Below are positions 1 through 16,145 of a DNA stretch of 64,000 bases, piece by piece. The notes under the pieces are model-generated. The model did not search any database. It had not been told where the DNA came from and saw nothing but the letters and a program-made list of their open reading frames with translations. Source of the DNA: Muraenolepis orangiensis (taxonomy: Eukaryota; Chordata; Actinopteri; Gadiformes; Muraenolepididae); assembly GCA_027704905.1 (NCBI GenBank), contig CM051005.1:25943754-26007753 (forward strand), in the 5' to 3' direction. A program made the position numbers and the translations under genes. Each line of letters opens with the position of its first letter. Within the stretch, counting starts at the first letter, position 1.

Positions 1-660
1 CTAGTGACAGGCTGCCTGGCAGCAGACGGTACGAGGCGAGGGAGGGCGGTGTGTGTGGGGGTGCGGAGGGGCAAGGAGGGTTAAAGAGAGCGTGGTGACG
101 TGCCGGAATGCAGTGAGTCACAACAGTGTCATCCACGCACACCTGGAGCTGGGCTCCATCGCCGGGTCGGGCCGCTCCCTCGCTCTCTCTCTCTCTCTCC
201 CCACACACATCGCTCTTTGTCACCGGTGACTGGAATGCCCCCCCCCCCAGTCGAGCCACCGGCCCCCAGGTGGGGGCCCCAGGCCAAGACACAACTACCT
301 TCGCCTCGGAGCCATTTCCCTTAGCATCCCTGGTGTCCGCCGGTGTGAGCGCCAAATGTTTGAGCTACGCTGCTCATTGTTGGCGGCGCTGAGCTTCTAA
401 GATTCTAAGAAGTCGGGGGGGAAATTAAAGAAGAAAAATAAATAAGAAATCGCAAGCAAGCAAGCACGCCAGCGCTCTGGGTTTACATTACACCCCCGCA
501 AAACGACTAATTCAATCTCCAAAACGAGGTTGCCGCATTATTTAATTCAAGCACCCCGAGTTTCACTTAAATCAAATGAGCATGAAACACAAGTTTCCGC
601 TTGCTGGGAGCCGTCGCCCCGCCGCTCCGTCTCACACGGGCGCCGGCGCCCGTCTCCCAC
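1..660. other. Unannotated unique DNA
   Basis: No gene recognised. Only a short CT run (about 178-200) stands out. The short open frames here are low-complexity and resemble no family I know. Confidence 0.6.
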
Positions 661-708
661 TCTCTCCCCCCCCCCCCCCCCCACACACTGCCCCCCCCCC
701 CCTCCCCC
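661..708. repeat. Poly(C) tracts
   Basis: A run of 17 C (666-682) is followed after 8 bases by a run of 12 C (691-702) and another of five. These are the first of many G/C homopolymers in the window. Confidence 0.95.
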
Positions 709-924
709 ACACCGTCGGATGCTAGGTGAAGGAGCGTGTGAGCCAGGCTGATAGACTGGGCCACGGTGGGTGGAGAGATATGTTTCCTCGGCAGACGCCA
801 GCGAGAGGCTGATGCTTTTCATCTCTTCAATGAGATGGAGCTGTGGTGGTTTTTGTTTTGTTGTCTTTATTTATTCAGCCGCACTTATTTATCCCGAGTG
901 CCACGGCGCGCCTCCTCGCCGTGC

Positions 925-970
925 GACAGTGTGTGCGTGTGTGCGCGTGTGCGTGTGCATGTGTGTGGTG
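925..970. repeat. Imperfect TG/CG-rich tract
   Basis: Alternating GTGTGCG-type sequence, an impure purine-pyrimidine tract. Short G runs follow at 1016-1024 and 1092-1102. Confidence 0.7.
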
Positions 971-1221
971 CCTCGGTGTCAAGTGAGAGAGGGGAATGTG
1001 GTGGAGATGATTGGTGGGGGGGGGTGATTCGGAAAACAAAATTTGCCAATTGGCTGGAAGGCATTGTTTGCCGCGATGCGGCAAAAAATGCGGGGGGGGG
1101 GGAACAGACGTGTGCTCGCGGTGGGACGGCGGCTGCCCTCGCCAGATATGGTGTGTGCACATCCTCTCATGTCTCAGTACCGATGCGTCCCAGGTCTGTA
1201 CGACGTCTGACTCTCTAGCCT

Positions 1222-1628
1222 GGTTTCCATCTAACAGTCTAAGCGAATTTCAAGCAAACGTTTGGAAGTTCGCACAGTACAAAATAAAGGACATGCGCAT
1301 AAATAAAGGGAAATGCGAATTTGTTGCGTTTCCATCAACTAGTTGGAGCCGACAAACGGATATTGGGCAGTGACATAGAACGCTCGAGAAGAAGCCGACG
1401 GCGCAAGTCACGTGAGTTCAAAGTTCGCTACGTCAGAATAGATTGATGGCAAAGTTGTTTCCATCTTCCGCTTTTGCGAATGAGCTCGAATCAGTCAAAA
1501 ACCAAACCATCTCGCTTGAGATGGTTTGGTTTGGACTTTTAATGCGAATCGGAGGAATTTGGCCGTTTCCATCCACATTTTCTAATGCGATACTTCAAAA
1601 TGCGAATGGAAACATGGTGATGGAAACC
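1222..1628. mobile_element. MITE-like element with TIRs
   Basis: The segment begins GGTTTCCATC (1222-1231) and ends with its exact reverse complement GATGGAAACC (1619-1628). The motif GTTTCCATC recurs inside (near 1329, 1457 and 1564), often beside GCGAAT, so the element is built from subterminal repeats. It also holds a strong internal hairpin. It has no coding capacity. Length, TIRs and internal palindrome fit a non-autonomous DNA transposon. I see no clear target-site duplication, so the exact ends and superfamily are uncertain. Confidence 0.55.
1499..1532. repeat. Perfect 15-bp hairpin
   Basis: Arms AAACCAAACCATCTC (1499-1513) and its reverse complement (1518-1532) flank a 4-base loop, inside the MITE-like element. 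Confidence 0.9.
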
Positions 1629-2470
1629 CGACGTGTGTGCGTGTGACACTGCGTGTGACTCTTTGCATCCCTGCGCGCGTTGAATCCCAGATAAGTGCGG
1701 CACACGGTTGCACGCTGCTGTGCGCAATGAAGAGAGAGAGAGAGAGCGTTGTTAAAAGATAAGTTTAAACACCGTGTACCAAATTCCTCTATCCATCCAT
1801 CCATCCATTTATCTATCCGCCCCACTGCCTTGCCACACTTTCTTGCTACCTGCCAAATCCCCGACAATCAAATATCCGTGCCCTCTATCAGTGTCCCTAC
1901 GTAGTGAAACCGCTGAATCCAAACTCACACGCAGTACAGTTTGCTAACCACGCGGGTAACAGTGCAGCTTTAATAGGTGCATATCACTGGCCTCATCAAA
2001 CTGCCCACTCGACCGTGGAGTCCCGACTCCATGTCCCAAAAGTAATGGCTTTCAAATCTTGGGACGACATTTTCAGCCATGCTGTAAATTCCGGCCACCC
2101 ATCCGTCATACACGGTGGGTTTTAATAAACACGGGAGAATGACAGAGAGCCTTTGAAGGAACAACTGATGGGGGGGTGCAGAGCAAAAGGAATGCGAATC
2201 TTTCAGCTGGTGAACTACGGCGGGCAGATGGGCTTAGTCGGAGTCAGAGCCGCCTGAAAGGATAACAAAGAGCACCTATACTGTCTGCAGGGCCACCCAC
2301 GTCAGCTGCATGCTCCTCAGTTGTTATAACCCCATCACCTCCCCCCCAGTCTCTGTTGTGTGTGGTTGTGTGAGCAGGGTGTGGCTACCCATTCACACAA
2401 ATGGCACCCAAACAGACAGACACAGCTGCATTGCAGGAGCTGGGAAAACACCACGGAGTGTCAAATCTAT
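1629..2470. other. Unique DNA, no gene seen
   Basis: A short (ATCC)n lies at about 1790-1809. The part at about 2000-2130 is non-repetitive and AT/GC balanced and could be a conserved non-coding element, but nothing here proves that. Confidence 0.4.
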
Positions 2471-2476
2471 CCTCTG

Positions 2477-2492
2477 CCCCCCCCCCCCCCCC
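2477..2492. repeat. Poly(C), 16 bases
   Basis: Uninterrupted C run. Confidence 0.95.
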
Positions 2493-2556
2493 TGTTCCAA
2501 TCTGTTCATGCCCTCTCTTCTTCTGGTTTTTTTTTCAAAGCTTGTCCGGCGTACCC

Positions 2557-2579
2557 GGGGGGGGGGGGGGGGGGGGGGG
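2557..2579. repeat. Poly(G), 23 bases
   Basis: Uninterrupted G run, one of the longest in the window. It is able to form a G-quadruplex. Its true length may be uncertain because sequencing often misreads long homopolymers. Confidence 0.95.
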
Positions 2580-2740
2580 AGGGGATTGTGGTACCGCTGG
2601 CCGCCCTGTATGAATGGCATCCCACGGAACCAATCAACATCCGTGTCTGGAGGAGGTCATAAACCCCGGGCTCAAAGACATGGCCGCATGCTGCAGCGGC
2701 TCCGTAAACGACAGGCTGCGTTTGGACAGCCGTGCTGTTT

Positions 2741-2755
2741 GGGGGGGGGGGGGGG
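2741..2755. repeat. Poly(G), 15 bases
   Basis: Uninterrupted G run. Confidence 0.95.
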
Positions 2756-4604
<1,849 letters not shown>

Positions 4605-4690
4605 ACATTCAACATTCAACATTTTTATGCGCCATTTGCAACAAGTACAATGGAATGCTAACTCCACATTCCCATACAATACAAATATTG
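4605..4690 (-). mobile_element. LINE (L2-type) 3' tail fragment
   Basis: On the minus strand this reads as a diverged copy of the L2 3' terminus also seen at 56986-57077 and 57647-57745. It shares GGAGT-AGCATTCCA-TGTAC, then TTGCAAATGGC and a TAAA run, and ends in a short tandem TTGAATG tail. Such short 3' tandem tails are typical of this LINE group. It is heavily 5'-truncated with no coding part. Confidence 0.55.
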
Positions 4691-4698
4691 TGTCAAAG

Positions 4699-4700
<2 letters not shown>

Positions 4701-4753
<53 letters not shown>

Positions 4754-4796
4754 TAAACAATGACTAAATAACAATGAATATATATATATATATATA
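4701..4796. repeat. (AT)n tracts
   Basis: A pure 50-bp (AT) run (4701-4750) and a second 19-bp run (4778-4796) flank a short unique spacer, right beside the LINE tail. Confidence 0.95.
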
Positions 4797-4799
4797 GAA

Positions 4800-6884
4800 C
4801 AATGAACAATGAGGAAATTGACCCTGGCAAGTACAAAAGACAACTTGCCAGTGTGTTTAGACCAAACTGAAAGTTTATTTGTGGCCAGATGGCGCCATAA
4901 AATGACTCTGCAGTGAAGAAGGCCTGGGAGCCCCCATGTAGCATAGAAGTCTAACCCCACACCCCACACCCCACCCTTCCCCTCAGGCTGCCAGTCTCGT
5001 CTCGTCTCGTCTCGGAGAGTCAAAGGCAAACAGAGCGAAGGCATTTGAGTGGGACTTCTGGCAAATAAAGAGTGGGTCCGCATCCACGGCCTGCCCAAAC
5101 ACAGACGGCTCTGCTCAGCCCAGGACATCACGTGAACGGGGTTTGACAACGGCCATGGAGAGAGAGAGACATGAACCAGGAAGAAAATAAAGCCTTGGGG
5201 TTTTTTGGTTGTTTTCTTTACAGAACACAGCAAATATGGCACACTGACCAGAAGTGAGTTTACTTGGCTCCAGAGCAAACCCCTCAACAGGAGTGAAGCG
5301 GTTCCGTTGCTTGGTTATTGTGTTCAGGCAACGGCGTGGTTACAATTCAACAGCCCAACATCTCAAGAGCGAGGGAGGAGAGCAAGGACAAGGAGGCTTT
5401 TCAAGGGGGTTCCATCCCATACAGCAGGTGTCTCCACTGTTCTAAATCAATTACCTCTAGTGGACCAACGCTTAGGGTGGAGGGGTATTGTAAATCAGCT
5501 CGATGTCAGGCCAGATTAGTGAACTGTAACGGGGTTGGAACTGAAGGCCCCTGGCCGGCGGCGGGCCCCTCCAGGGGTCTAACATGAGAACTGAGCCAAA
5601 GCCGTTATACTGGAGAGCCGTTTTACTGCTTTGTGTTAGCACCAACGCAGCCAGTGGGCAACTCATGATAAAGGTTACTTGACGATTTTTTTTATTTAAA
5701 TTCTGCTCTTATCAGCTCTCACCAAACCGTTGTAGTCCACATAATTATGTAAACAAATAGTATGGGTAAATGTTATGAAAAACAAATATTGACGAGCGGA
5801 GGCTTGCCCATGGCTACAAACGAGATTATAACAGCCAGTTATTAGTTTGTGTATTCAGAAACATTGTGATGCAACTGAAAATGCCTGAGACCAGAGACAG
5901 GCTATTCACCTGAGACATATTTGGTCTGGTAATTAGCTAGGGGCAGAAACGTGCTGCAAAACAAACTTCACGTCTCTAGTTCCACGCGAGGCCGACTTAA
6001 CCGACTTAGTGTGAGATAGCTGACATTCCAAACAGGAAGGGGCAGGACCACCATCCAACGCTTCTTAATCGCTTCTCCCCAGCCTCCTATTGCACAAAGA
6101 TATCCTCCCAGCTCCAGTAGAACAACTAAGAAAAAAAGAAAAAAAGGATTCTAATAAGCCTTTTCTGTCTTTCTGTCAGTCGGCGTTGGCTCTCTCTATC
6201 CTCTGCTTCTTACTCACTTAGCCATGCCCTTCTCCCTCTCTTTCTCCAGCTCCCTCCCTCGCTCGCTCCCTTCCAGTCTGAGCTACGAGCCAGTCTGTTG
6301 GAGCAGATGGAACCATATATCCCTATCACTCTCCAGAGGCCCCAGGACTTAAAATGTAAAAGAGCCCAGTGTAGAACAGGCAGAGACCAGCCAACAAAGG
6401 GCAAGAGAGCCATGGACCCTGTGCAAAATGATATGCTCCCGTTTTAAAAGAGAACAAGAGCGCAAAAGCACAGAGAGTTGCAACAAACCCTGCATACCAT
6501 TAAGATATAGAAGCCAAGGTTAAGAAGGTGCAATGTGTAAGATTTGGCCAACTGTTGAATTAGTCCACCACAAAACAAGGGGCAGCATATTACCACACAC
6601 ATCTGGAGTCCAGTGTAAGAAACAAGGAAAGGCACATTTTCTTCACATTCTGTTGATAATGACGGTTCCTTTTTCAACGTTTTAAACTAATAATCGTACA
6701 AGTTTGCACCTTTAATAAAATTGTAACTTGTAAGCAGCAAAATTAAGCTAGATGGAAAAATGTTTGTCCAATTGCCAACGTAGCAGCTTATCAAACAGAA
6801 AACAATTGGGGGTTTTGGAGACACAGAGAACCTTGGCGGGGTGCAGAAAAAGATTTTGCAGCTTCTCTAGTCATTTCAGAAACG
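4800..6884. other. Unique DNA, no gene seen
   Basis: Mostly non-repetitive. There is a (TCTCG)n-like run at about 4993-5012. No gene, RNA or transposon recognised; the short open frames on both strands lack recognisable domains. Confidence 0.5.
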
Positions 6885-7290
6885 GTGTCCTTCCCCACTG
6901 ACCACCGCTACACTGTCCTCCCGTCCCACCCCCGGGGCCACCTTGGCCATAATGAGACTATCTGAATCCTGCCGACGGTGGCCTGGGATCCGATTGTGTT
7001 CCGCCGTCCATCTCCCGGTGACAGGCTGACAAACAGCGAGGGCGAAGAACCACAGGCACCGCGGGGCCGTGAGCAGCGCCATCGATCGGCCCGTCTGAAC
7101 GGCGAGCTCCATTATACTGACAGGCCGGAGCCGCGGAGCCGCGACGCCGCCCCCATCACTTCGACAATGTCCTCATTACCGCCTATGAATCTCTCGCCGG
7201 GAGCCGTGTCTCTCCCTCCGTCCCGGCTCTCGTCTCCCGCCGGGAGCCGGCCTCTCACTGTGTGAAAGTCGGAAACCGAACTTCAACACG
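6885..7290. promoter_or_regulatory. CpG-rich non-repetitive island
   Basis: About 400 bp with dense CpG dinucleotides (for example GCCGGAGCCGCGGAGCCGCG near 7123), in contrast to its AT-balanced flanks. A 95-codon plus-strand frame (6978-7265) is open but has no recognisable domain. The patch could be an unmethylated CpG island (promoter or enhancer) or a conserved non-coding element. It is followed directly by a purine tract and an AT-rich homeodomain-motif region. Confidence 0.4.
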
Positions 7291-7298
7291 GCGAAACG

Positions 7299-7372
7299 GA
7301 GATAGAGACGGAGAGAGAGGAGAGAGAGGAGAGAGGAGAGAGAGGAGAATGAGGAGAGAGACGGGAGAAACA
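7299..7372. repeat. Purine (GAGAGG)n tract
   Basis: Imperfect GA/GAGG repeat with almost no pyrimidines on the plus strand. Confidence 0.9.
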
Positions 7373-7479
7373 AATGTCCCTACGAGGAGGCCAGGGGATA
7401 TTCCGACATCACAGCGGAGGTGGATATCACAGTGGATACTAGTCCCTGGGATTGTTTGTCCGGCTCTCAATTGTTGATG

Positions 7480-7920
7480 CAATGTTGCAGGCTTTTTTAT
7501 TAGACATTACGACACAGGCGTATAATAATAATTGACAATAATTGACATCCCGTGTCAGATGAACAAACAACAGTCAGTGCCTGCTTAGTCAGCTCATTAT
7601 TCGTATTACTAATGACTAATGACCGTTTCACATTTCTGGTTTTGCCCCATTTGCAGTGAAGTTGATGCCCCAAAATGACTGGATACAGTCAGGTTTCCGA
7701 CATCGAGGTAATCTAATACTGGGATACTTTATTCCGAAGACAGCCGGTGCAGTTAGCACCGTCAGCCGCTTGTTTTTCTTTCCGGCGAATGAAAACTGAA
7801 ACGCTCTCCGCATACACACTCTTTTCGAGAATAAATGGCCAAGACGTGGGCCACAAATATAAGCCGACGCGATCCGGAATATTTCAGACTCCATGAAAGA
7901 AAGAAAAACACCCACGCAGA
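7480..7920. promoter_or_regulatory. Candidate conserved non-coding element
   Basis: Non-repetitive sequence with many TAAT/ATTA cores and repeated TAATTGACAA-type words (about 7525-7550), then ACTAATGACTAATGACC. Repeated homeodomain-like cores in unique DNA next to a CpG patch are what vertebrate developmental enhancers often look like. Cross-species conservation cannot be assessed here. Confidence 0.3.
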
Positions 7921-8209
7921 CTAAAACATTTCACTATCTCCATCCGTCTGTCAGCTTTGCCGTGTACCCCTCATGTTCTCCCCCTGCCCCCTCAGCCGTC
8001 CCAATATAATAGTTACTCTGAATTCCGAATCCATGCTGGCCTTATTTATACCCTCCTGCACACCCAGGCTGCCTGCTCCCTCCCTCGCCCCCTTGCAGCT
8101 GCGGATAGGATTTACCTGCAGTTGAGACAGCCTCCAGACTATCAATTACCTCCAGTGTGGAGCCACTGTTGTGTAGCAAGGCTAACAAGACATGCTCACA
8201 CTTAACTCG

Positions 8210-8306
8210 TCCGTCTCCCTCTCTCTCTCCCTCCCCCTCTCTCTCTCTGTCTCCCTCCCTCCCTCTCTCTTTCTCTGTCTCCCTCCCTCTCTCTTTCTCT
8301 CTCTCT
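8210..8306. repeat. Pyrimidine (CT/CCCT)n tract
   Basis: About 97 bp of CTCTCTCCCTCCC-type sequence; minus-strand frames through it read RERERE. Confidence 0.95.
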
Positions 8307-8309
8307 GAC

Positions 8310-10159
8310 ACATCCAACTAGAGAAATTCTGAGTAGACTGAGAGTGGTGGGCTCTGCTCAGCTAATCACATAGATCTGCTTCACAGAGACAAGAGCTTCT
8401 CACACATTTTATACACTCCAAGGCAAATAATTGCTTTCCCATCAGGTGTCCTCTGGAAGGAAGAAAAAACACAACGCACCCAACAGAGCCCGGGCGGAAC
8501 GAAACAAAAATCTAAAAAGCTACGCCAACACAAAAGAAAGGGAGGGAAGAAAGAGAGCACATGTTTACATATGACGCAATAGCGCAATTCACACACCCGG
8601 CGGCAGTACCAAAGGTTAGTTTGAGCCATTCGCAGCCTGCCCTTCCCCACCCAGTGGTCTACAGGCATGGAAAGGGTGGTGATCGAGCGTCTGTGACGAG
8701 CTGCCGAAAAATGCCAGAGATCGCCAAATTCTCCCTGACGTGTCATTCTAGCGACAGGCGACGATTAGATTCGCCGCCGGGGTCGTCACACACACAGAAT
8801 GACGGGTCACCACGACAGGACTCATCACTCAGGCCACCAGTAGCCCCCCCCACCCCCTACACTCAAAGTGCCGCCGTCAGGTCCAACAGATGAAAAGCTA
8901 TCAGGGCCAATGCAGTGGCAGTCATCAGGTTGAAGTGATTTCACGCAGTGGTTGAACGCTGTATCTTTGCAGAGACCTGTTGAGATTGTGGGGGGTGGGG
9001 GCACGTTGGAGCCCCGGGTGTCAACTCTGATTCCAGATCAGGATGCTCCGTTGAGTCCGTCCGCTTCAGTAGACGGTGTGAGGGGTAGTCCGTGTGGTGT
9101 GGGCTGGCTATAATCTGGACGGAAAACAGAAAACCGCCCATGTGCGAGACGGCAAACTGTGACTGTTGACGATCGGTTGTCAAACTGAAGCACCCTGCTT
9201 GCTAAAAAAAAAAGAAGGAACGCTTACAACCGGGATAAAATAAAACTATAAAAACCCAACAAGAGGCAAGGCTCTGTCACTTAGTTGGTCTATATGGCTC
9301 ATCTGTTGTCTCTAGGAAGATCTAAGGAATCTAATTATATTCTAAGTGAGGTCTCGCCACAGTGGAAAAACCTCCATCATTAGGACACGCAGGTTAAGAA
9401 GCTAATGACATGTGCATAAGTTGCACACCGTATGGCATCCCTCGCGCAAGCTCCACCATTTTAGACAACTCGTGCTCATGAACAAAACATTCATACTAGC
9501 CTGTGGGCCATGGTTTTGATGTGTTTGACCATTGTACATTTCAATATTATCAACTGCTGGCAAAAAAGAGGCTAATCACCGCTCCACGCTCCACTCTCGT
9601 CTTGTCACTCCAGTTTAAAACCCAACCAACGCCTTTCACATCATAGCCATCCCATCACCACCCAGCATGCCCTACTCTTGAATTGGAGAGCAATATTCTT
9701 GGTTGCAGAGTGGACAGGGGTGGTGGTCGAGAAACATATTTTGGATAGAGGACCGTGCAACTGTAAAATTGAAAACTATTATTACTGGGAAAATATATCA
9801 AGTGTTTGGCTGTCGAGCGCGGCAGGCAAGCATTTTTGATTGCAACGCCGGAGCGTCCCTCGCTCCCTCTGCACGGTGACGCACTTCAGAGAACGCTTAC
9901 ATCAATGTCTTTCTATTTCCATCGGTAGGAGATCACGGCGTTCACTTCCTCCCCGAGTGGCATTATTACACAGCCCGAAGCGAAGGGAGACACGGCAACC
10001 TCTGACAAGCAGCAGGCTCTGGTCCACGCAGAGCTGCAGGGCGCCATGCACTGGATTTGGAGAAACCAAAAAAATAACTGACTTTGCGTCTTGCATTGTT
10101 GCCTTGCTCTGACCCCCACATCCCAGCCCCCAGACAACCAGAGGTTCTCCACAGAGAAT
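8310..10159. other. Unique DNA, no gene seen
   Basis: Non-repetitive. The moderately CpG-rich stretch at about 9840-10060 is open on both strands for roughly 90-108 codons without a recognisable domain. Confidence 0.45.
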
Positions 10160-10172
10160 CCCCCCCCCCCCC
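10160..10172. repeat. Poly(C), 13 bases
   Basis: Uninterrupted C run. Confidence 0.9.
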
Positions 10173-10654
10173 AGGACTAAGGAATTCTCATCAACACCAC
10201 AGGCTCCTGCCTCCTTGCAGGGGGGCACAATAGAAACGACCTGGCTCTGCAGAGCCGGGCTATAAATAAGAGAGACGCCGTAATGAAACCAAATGAATCT
10301 TCATCCATCTTACCCCGAACCAGCCGGCGAGCGAGGAGTTGGGAGGCAGCAAAGAGTCTACCTTCCGTTTGGTATAGAGAAAGGACGATTAACAAAGTCC
10401 AATAACCACATTGATGTATAATGCATCACAGTGTACCAACACAATAAGGGCTAATACACCCCAAAGCTTGCGTGTGCAGCTTTGCGTCTCTGGGTGCTCC
10501 GAGACGCAAAGCACCACAACGGATGTACCGAAATTGCGTTATAAAACATCATTAAAAAAAAAAACTAAAGGCCAGCTCCGCTTCCTATTGTTTGAGATCC
10601 CTAGCAGCAATAGTGGATCATTCTAAGTTTGGAGAAAATTACTTGGTTGGTTTA

Positions 10655-10668
10655 GGGGGGGGGGGGGG
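10655..10668. repeat. Poly(G), 14 bases
   Basis: Uninterrupted G run. A short GAGAGGCTGA tandem follows near 10740-10766. Confidence 0.9.
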
Positions 10669-12624
<1,956 letters not shown>

Positions 12625-12970
12625 GGGGGGGGGGGGGACACGGCAACACCGGAAGACCATGGGTCGAAGCTGTACCGTCTTACTGGGGGGAAAACTTATT
12701 TTCACCTCACATTCAGGTCACGCGGAGATGTCCACCAGCTCTCGGAGTCGGGCCTCGGTTCTGAGCCACGCTGCGCTATTACATTAGAAAATAATTCCAA
12801 AAAAAAAGAAAAGGGTAAACACACCCAACAACACTGGAAGACTAATGGCTGGCAGCTATAAGGTCTTTTTTTGGGGGGGGGGGGGGGGGGGGGAACAACA
12901 GTAATAACATCCAACAGGCCCAAATCTACACGTATGCCAGCTCTTGTTTGTGCTGGGGGGGGGGGGGGGG
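12625..12970. repeat. Cluster of three poly(G) runs
   Basis: Runs of 13 G (12625-12637), 21 G (12873-12893) and 16 G (12955-12970) lie within 350 bp on the same strand. Confidence 0.95.
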
Positions 12971-14737
12971 ACGTCGCCGGTGACTACGTGGTGTGGTGTG
13001 AACCTGAGTCGTAAAAGAGGAATGCGGGGTCAATAGCCAGCATGGTGGAAGTGGCAGGAGACAACCTAAAGGTCAAACCCTGTGAAGGACGGGTGACCAT
13101 AGTAAAAGCAAAGCAAGAGGGGGGGGGAGAGGGGGTGCTTTTTTTTGTTTAGGGTGCCTAGGGGGACGAAATAGAAACATGGACAGTTGGTTGGGCATTG
13201 TGTTTCAAAGGGCTTCCAGACACGAGTTCCACCGTTTCATCACATGTTTTGGTTAGCGCTGCTAGCCAAGTGCAACAGGTCAGAGCTGTATAGTGAATGA
13301 TTAACAGGAGGGAGGGGGGGGCAGGGGAAATAAAGTTCACATTTGGTTCAAACCGAGTCAGAAAAACAGTGCTCAGTGCGGTGAGATGGACCCATGGGGA
13401 GGTCTTCTATTTTCAGGCCAGAACAAAGCAAAAGACAGACATGTTGTCTTAACACTGCGCTCTTTGAGGGTTTCGAGACAGCTTTAATGGAAAAAGAACA
13501 AGCTGGGAAAATGACTTACTAGCAGGCCCTAGCTGCTTCTATTGACCTACCAAATTGTTGAGCAATTATTTTCACAAAATGGAATGGCTAAAAACAACAA
13601 CGCCTGGTGTAACCTACATTAACACCTTGTAAACAACACTGCAAACAAATAGCAAATTAGCAAGGTGAGAGACACAGAGTTGGACAATTGATTGATCAAT
13701 ATATACACGTACACATTTCAAACTCCCTTGTTCTCCCCCACCCACCACAAGAGGCGGTTATACACTCCTCTTTGGGTGTTTATTTAACCAAAGTCGTGTT
13801 TGTGCTCAAACTCTGGCCTGAAGATTGCTAGGCTTGATAACAAGCAACTGGAAAAACAGGTTGTATTAGCGCCCAGTGGTGTTTAACGGCTGGGTGTCTC
13901 ACCTCAGCCCAGCCAGCCAGCGGTAGCTGGGGCCCACAGTGCACTTCCATGCCCCCCCCCCTCTCTCTCTCTCTCTCTATTCACAGTGCTCTGAACACAC
14001 AGAAAAACCAAGGGGAGCTCCAACCAGACAGGGCAATTTGCCAGAGAGCCAGCCAATAGCGCTAAGCCAAGACGAGGTTAAACTATTGTTTTGGCTTTGC
14101 AAGCAAGAGTGAACAAGGACAATGCAAGGAGGGGACAAAAGGGGGTGGTAAGAAAATACCTGACCACTGGAGTGGATCACATTAACTTGTGTCTTCCATT
14201 AGTATTACGTTCAGAGAAAGGTTCATTTGGGCATTGTCGTGTAGATAAGGGAATGCTGATTAACATTCTGCCCCCCCCAAAAAAAGAAAGAAATGCACCT
14301 GTGCTCATTTGTATTTTCACAACTAATTGACTTTTGGTGAATCCTACATGCTTTGAGGATGGTCAGAGAGATAGAGGCTCACACATGTCACACTTACCCA
14401 TGCATGACAATCGGGTCCTTTTTTTTTTACAAATAAATCCCTTTTTATTCCTTTTATCTTTGGGTACTTATTCCACAGTCCTCCGAATCCTACAGCAGAA
14501 AATCCAACAAGATCCCAGCAAGATTATCCCTAAAAAATGTGTCTTGTTAAAAAAAGAAAAACAGAGTTGTAAAAAAGAAAAAAATTAAAAAAAAGAAAAA
14601 TAAGAATAAGAAGAAGAAGCTGGTTCACAATCCTCTCTAATTAGTCCATTGACTGATCTTCATTAAAGTGAAGGAATGGTCTTTGGAGTCTCCAACGCTG
14701 CTACCTCCAGCTGTGGCTACTGAGCACTGTGGTAGCT
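12971..14737. other. Unique DNA, no gene seen
   Basis: Non-repetitive apart from small G, CT (13960-13978) and A/AAG-rich (14560-14625) runs. No gene recognised. Confidence 0.5.
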
Positions 14738-14757
14738 CAGAGAGAGAGAGAGGGAGG

Positions 14758-14830
<73 letters not shown>

Positions 14831-14844
14831 AGAGAGAGAGAGAG
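14738..14844. repeat. (GA)n with GGGA interruptions
   Basis: About 107 bp of AG repeat broken by GGGAGGGAG blocks. Confidence 0.97.
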
Positions 14845-15026
14845 GTCCTTCAGAGGCAGAGCTTTCTCACAGACTGAAGCCTGCCTGCAGCTCGGCTGGG
14901 GAGGAGCCAGCGCCGGGTGATGTCATCGGTGTCGGATTTCACAAGAGGAGGAAGGAGGAAGGCTCTCTCAGCCTTACCTCCCTGAGCCTTGACCAATGAG
15001 TGAGCAGCGTGGCGCTCACCTGTTTG

Positions 15027-15066
15027 TGGGAGGGAGGGAGGGAGGGAGGGAGGGAGGGAGAGGGGG
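15027..15066. repeat. (GGGA)n tetranucleotide
   Basis: About nine GGGA/GGAG units, with GGG spacing suited to a G-quadruplex. Confidence 0.95.
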
Positions 15067-15658
15067 TGACTGAGGTATTGCACCTGTGATTGTATGTTTT
15101 CATTCAAATAAAAAAAGAATAACAGACTGTTTAATAGTTACCCTGAGAGCATTATTTACTCTTTACATTAAGAAATGCAAATTCAGTGTAAAATGCATAA
15201 TAATATGCATTTAAAAAAAAATAAAACAATAATAACATTTATTCAAATTAAGAAAATGACTTGATTTGATGACTTGAACTATGATTTGAGTATGATTTGT
15301 ATTATTAATATCCATACAAAGTAACAAGGAAGAATATGGAAAACCTACTATGTAGCTTATCCGCTAATTACATTAAAAGGGGACAACAAATTAACAGAGC
15401 AAAAAGACTCCTATTGATGTATTAAATTAACAGGGGTTAAACGTGTGTGACCTTGAGAAGATTGAACTCAAGCGCGTTCCCGGGAGATTAACAATTAAGG
15501 TAATGACAAGGGTAAAAAAAATAAAAAAACAGGTTCCACAGCTAACGCAAACACTCAAACTCATTTAATTTGGCCTACGCTTTGAAGAGAAATACCAAAA
15601 AGAGATGAGTGGAGACCGAGAACAAACCAACATGCTCATTCTTTGAGCAGCTAAGCTG

Positions 15659-15661
<3 letters not shown>
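15067..15661. other. AT-rich unique DNA
   Basis: AT-rich with many short A/T runs. Nothing recognisable. Confidence 0.5.
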
Positions 15662-15696
<35 letters not shown>

Positions 15697-15714
15697 ACCC
15701 CCCCCCCCCCCCCC
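15662..15714. repeat. (AC)n followed by poly(C)
   Basis: A 35-bp AC run passes into a 17-base C run (15698-15714), the same CA-then-C arrangement seen in reverse at 35229-35272. Confidence 0.97.
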
Positions 15715-16129
15715 ACACCCACCCCTTCTGGTCACAACTCGGCTAGCCACGCGCTAATCATCCACAACAGATGTTCCGAAATATTCCCTGGGATTTATGA
15801 CGGCGCTCAGAGGAACAGCCCAGTCAGCCCCTGGCGCTGCAGACTTTAGGTTTTTTTTTCTCTCTCCTGTCCTCTGTCCTACAAGGACGTGGGTTTGCAC
15901 AGAGTTGAGGGGTGTCAGCACTACCATTCCCTCCTCCTCCTCCTCCTCCTGAAACAGTCCCGTTCTCCTCATGCGAGACCGTGGTGTCGTAATGGATCAC
16001 AGAGCCTCGGGACCTTGTGGAGAGCTTCACTCATTCACACCGATGGTAATAGTGTGTGTGGACCACAACTCGGGGCGGCCGAGAGCTCCACAAACACGCC
16101 AAAGAAAGGCTGTTTGTGTTGATTTCAAT
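15715..16129. other. Unique DNA with a CCT run
   Basis: Contains (CTC)n-like sequence at about 15930-15950 and otherwise unique sequence. No gene recognised. Confidence 0.45.
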
Positions 16130-16145
16130 CCCCCCCCCCCCCCCC
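16130..16145. repeat. Poly(C), 16 bases
   Basis: C run that continues into a C-rich stretch to about 16170. Confidence 0.9.
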
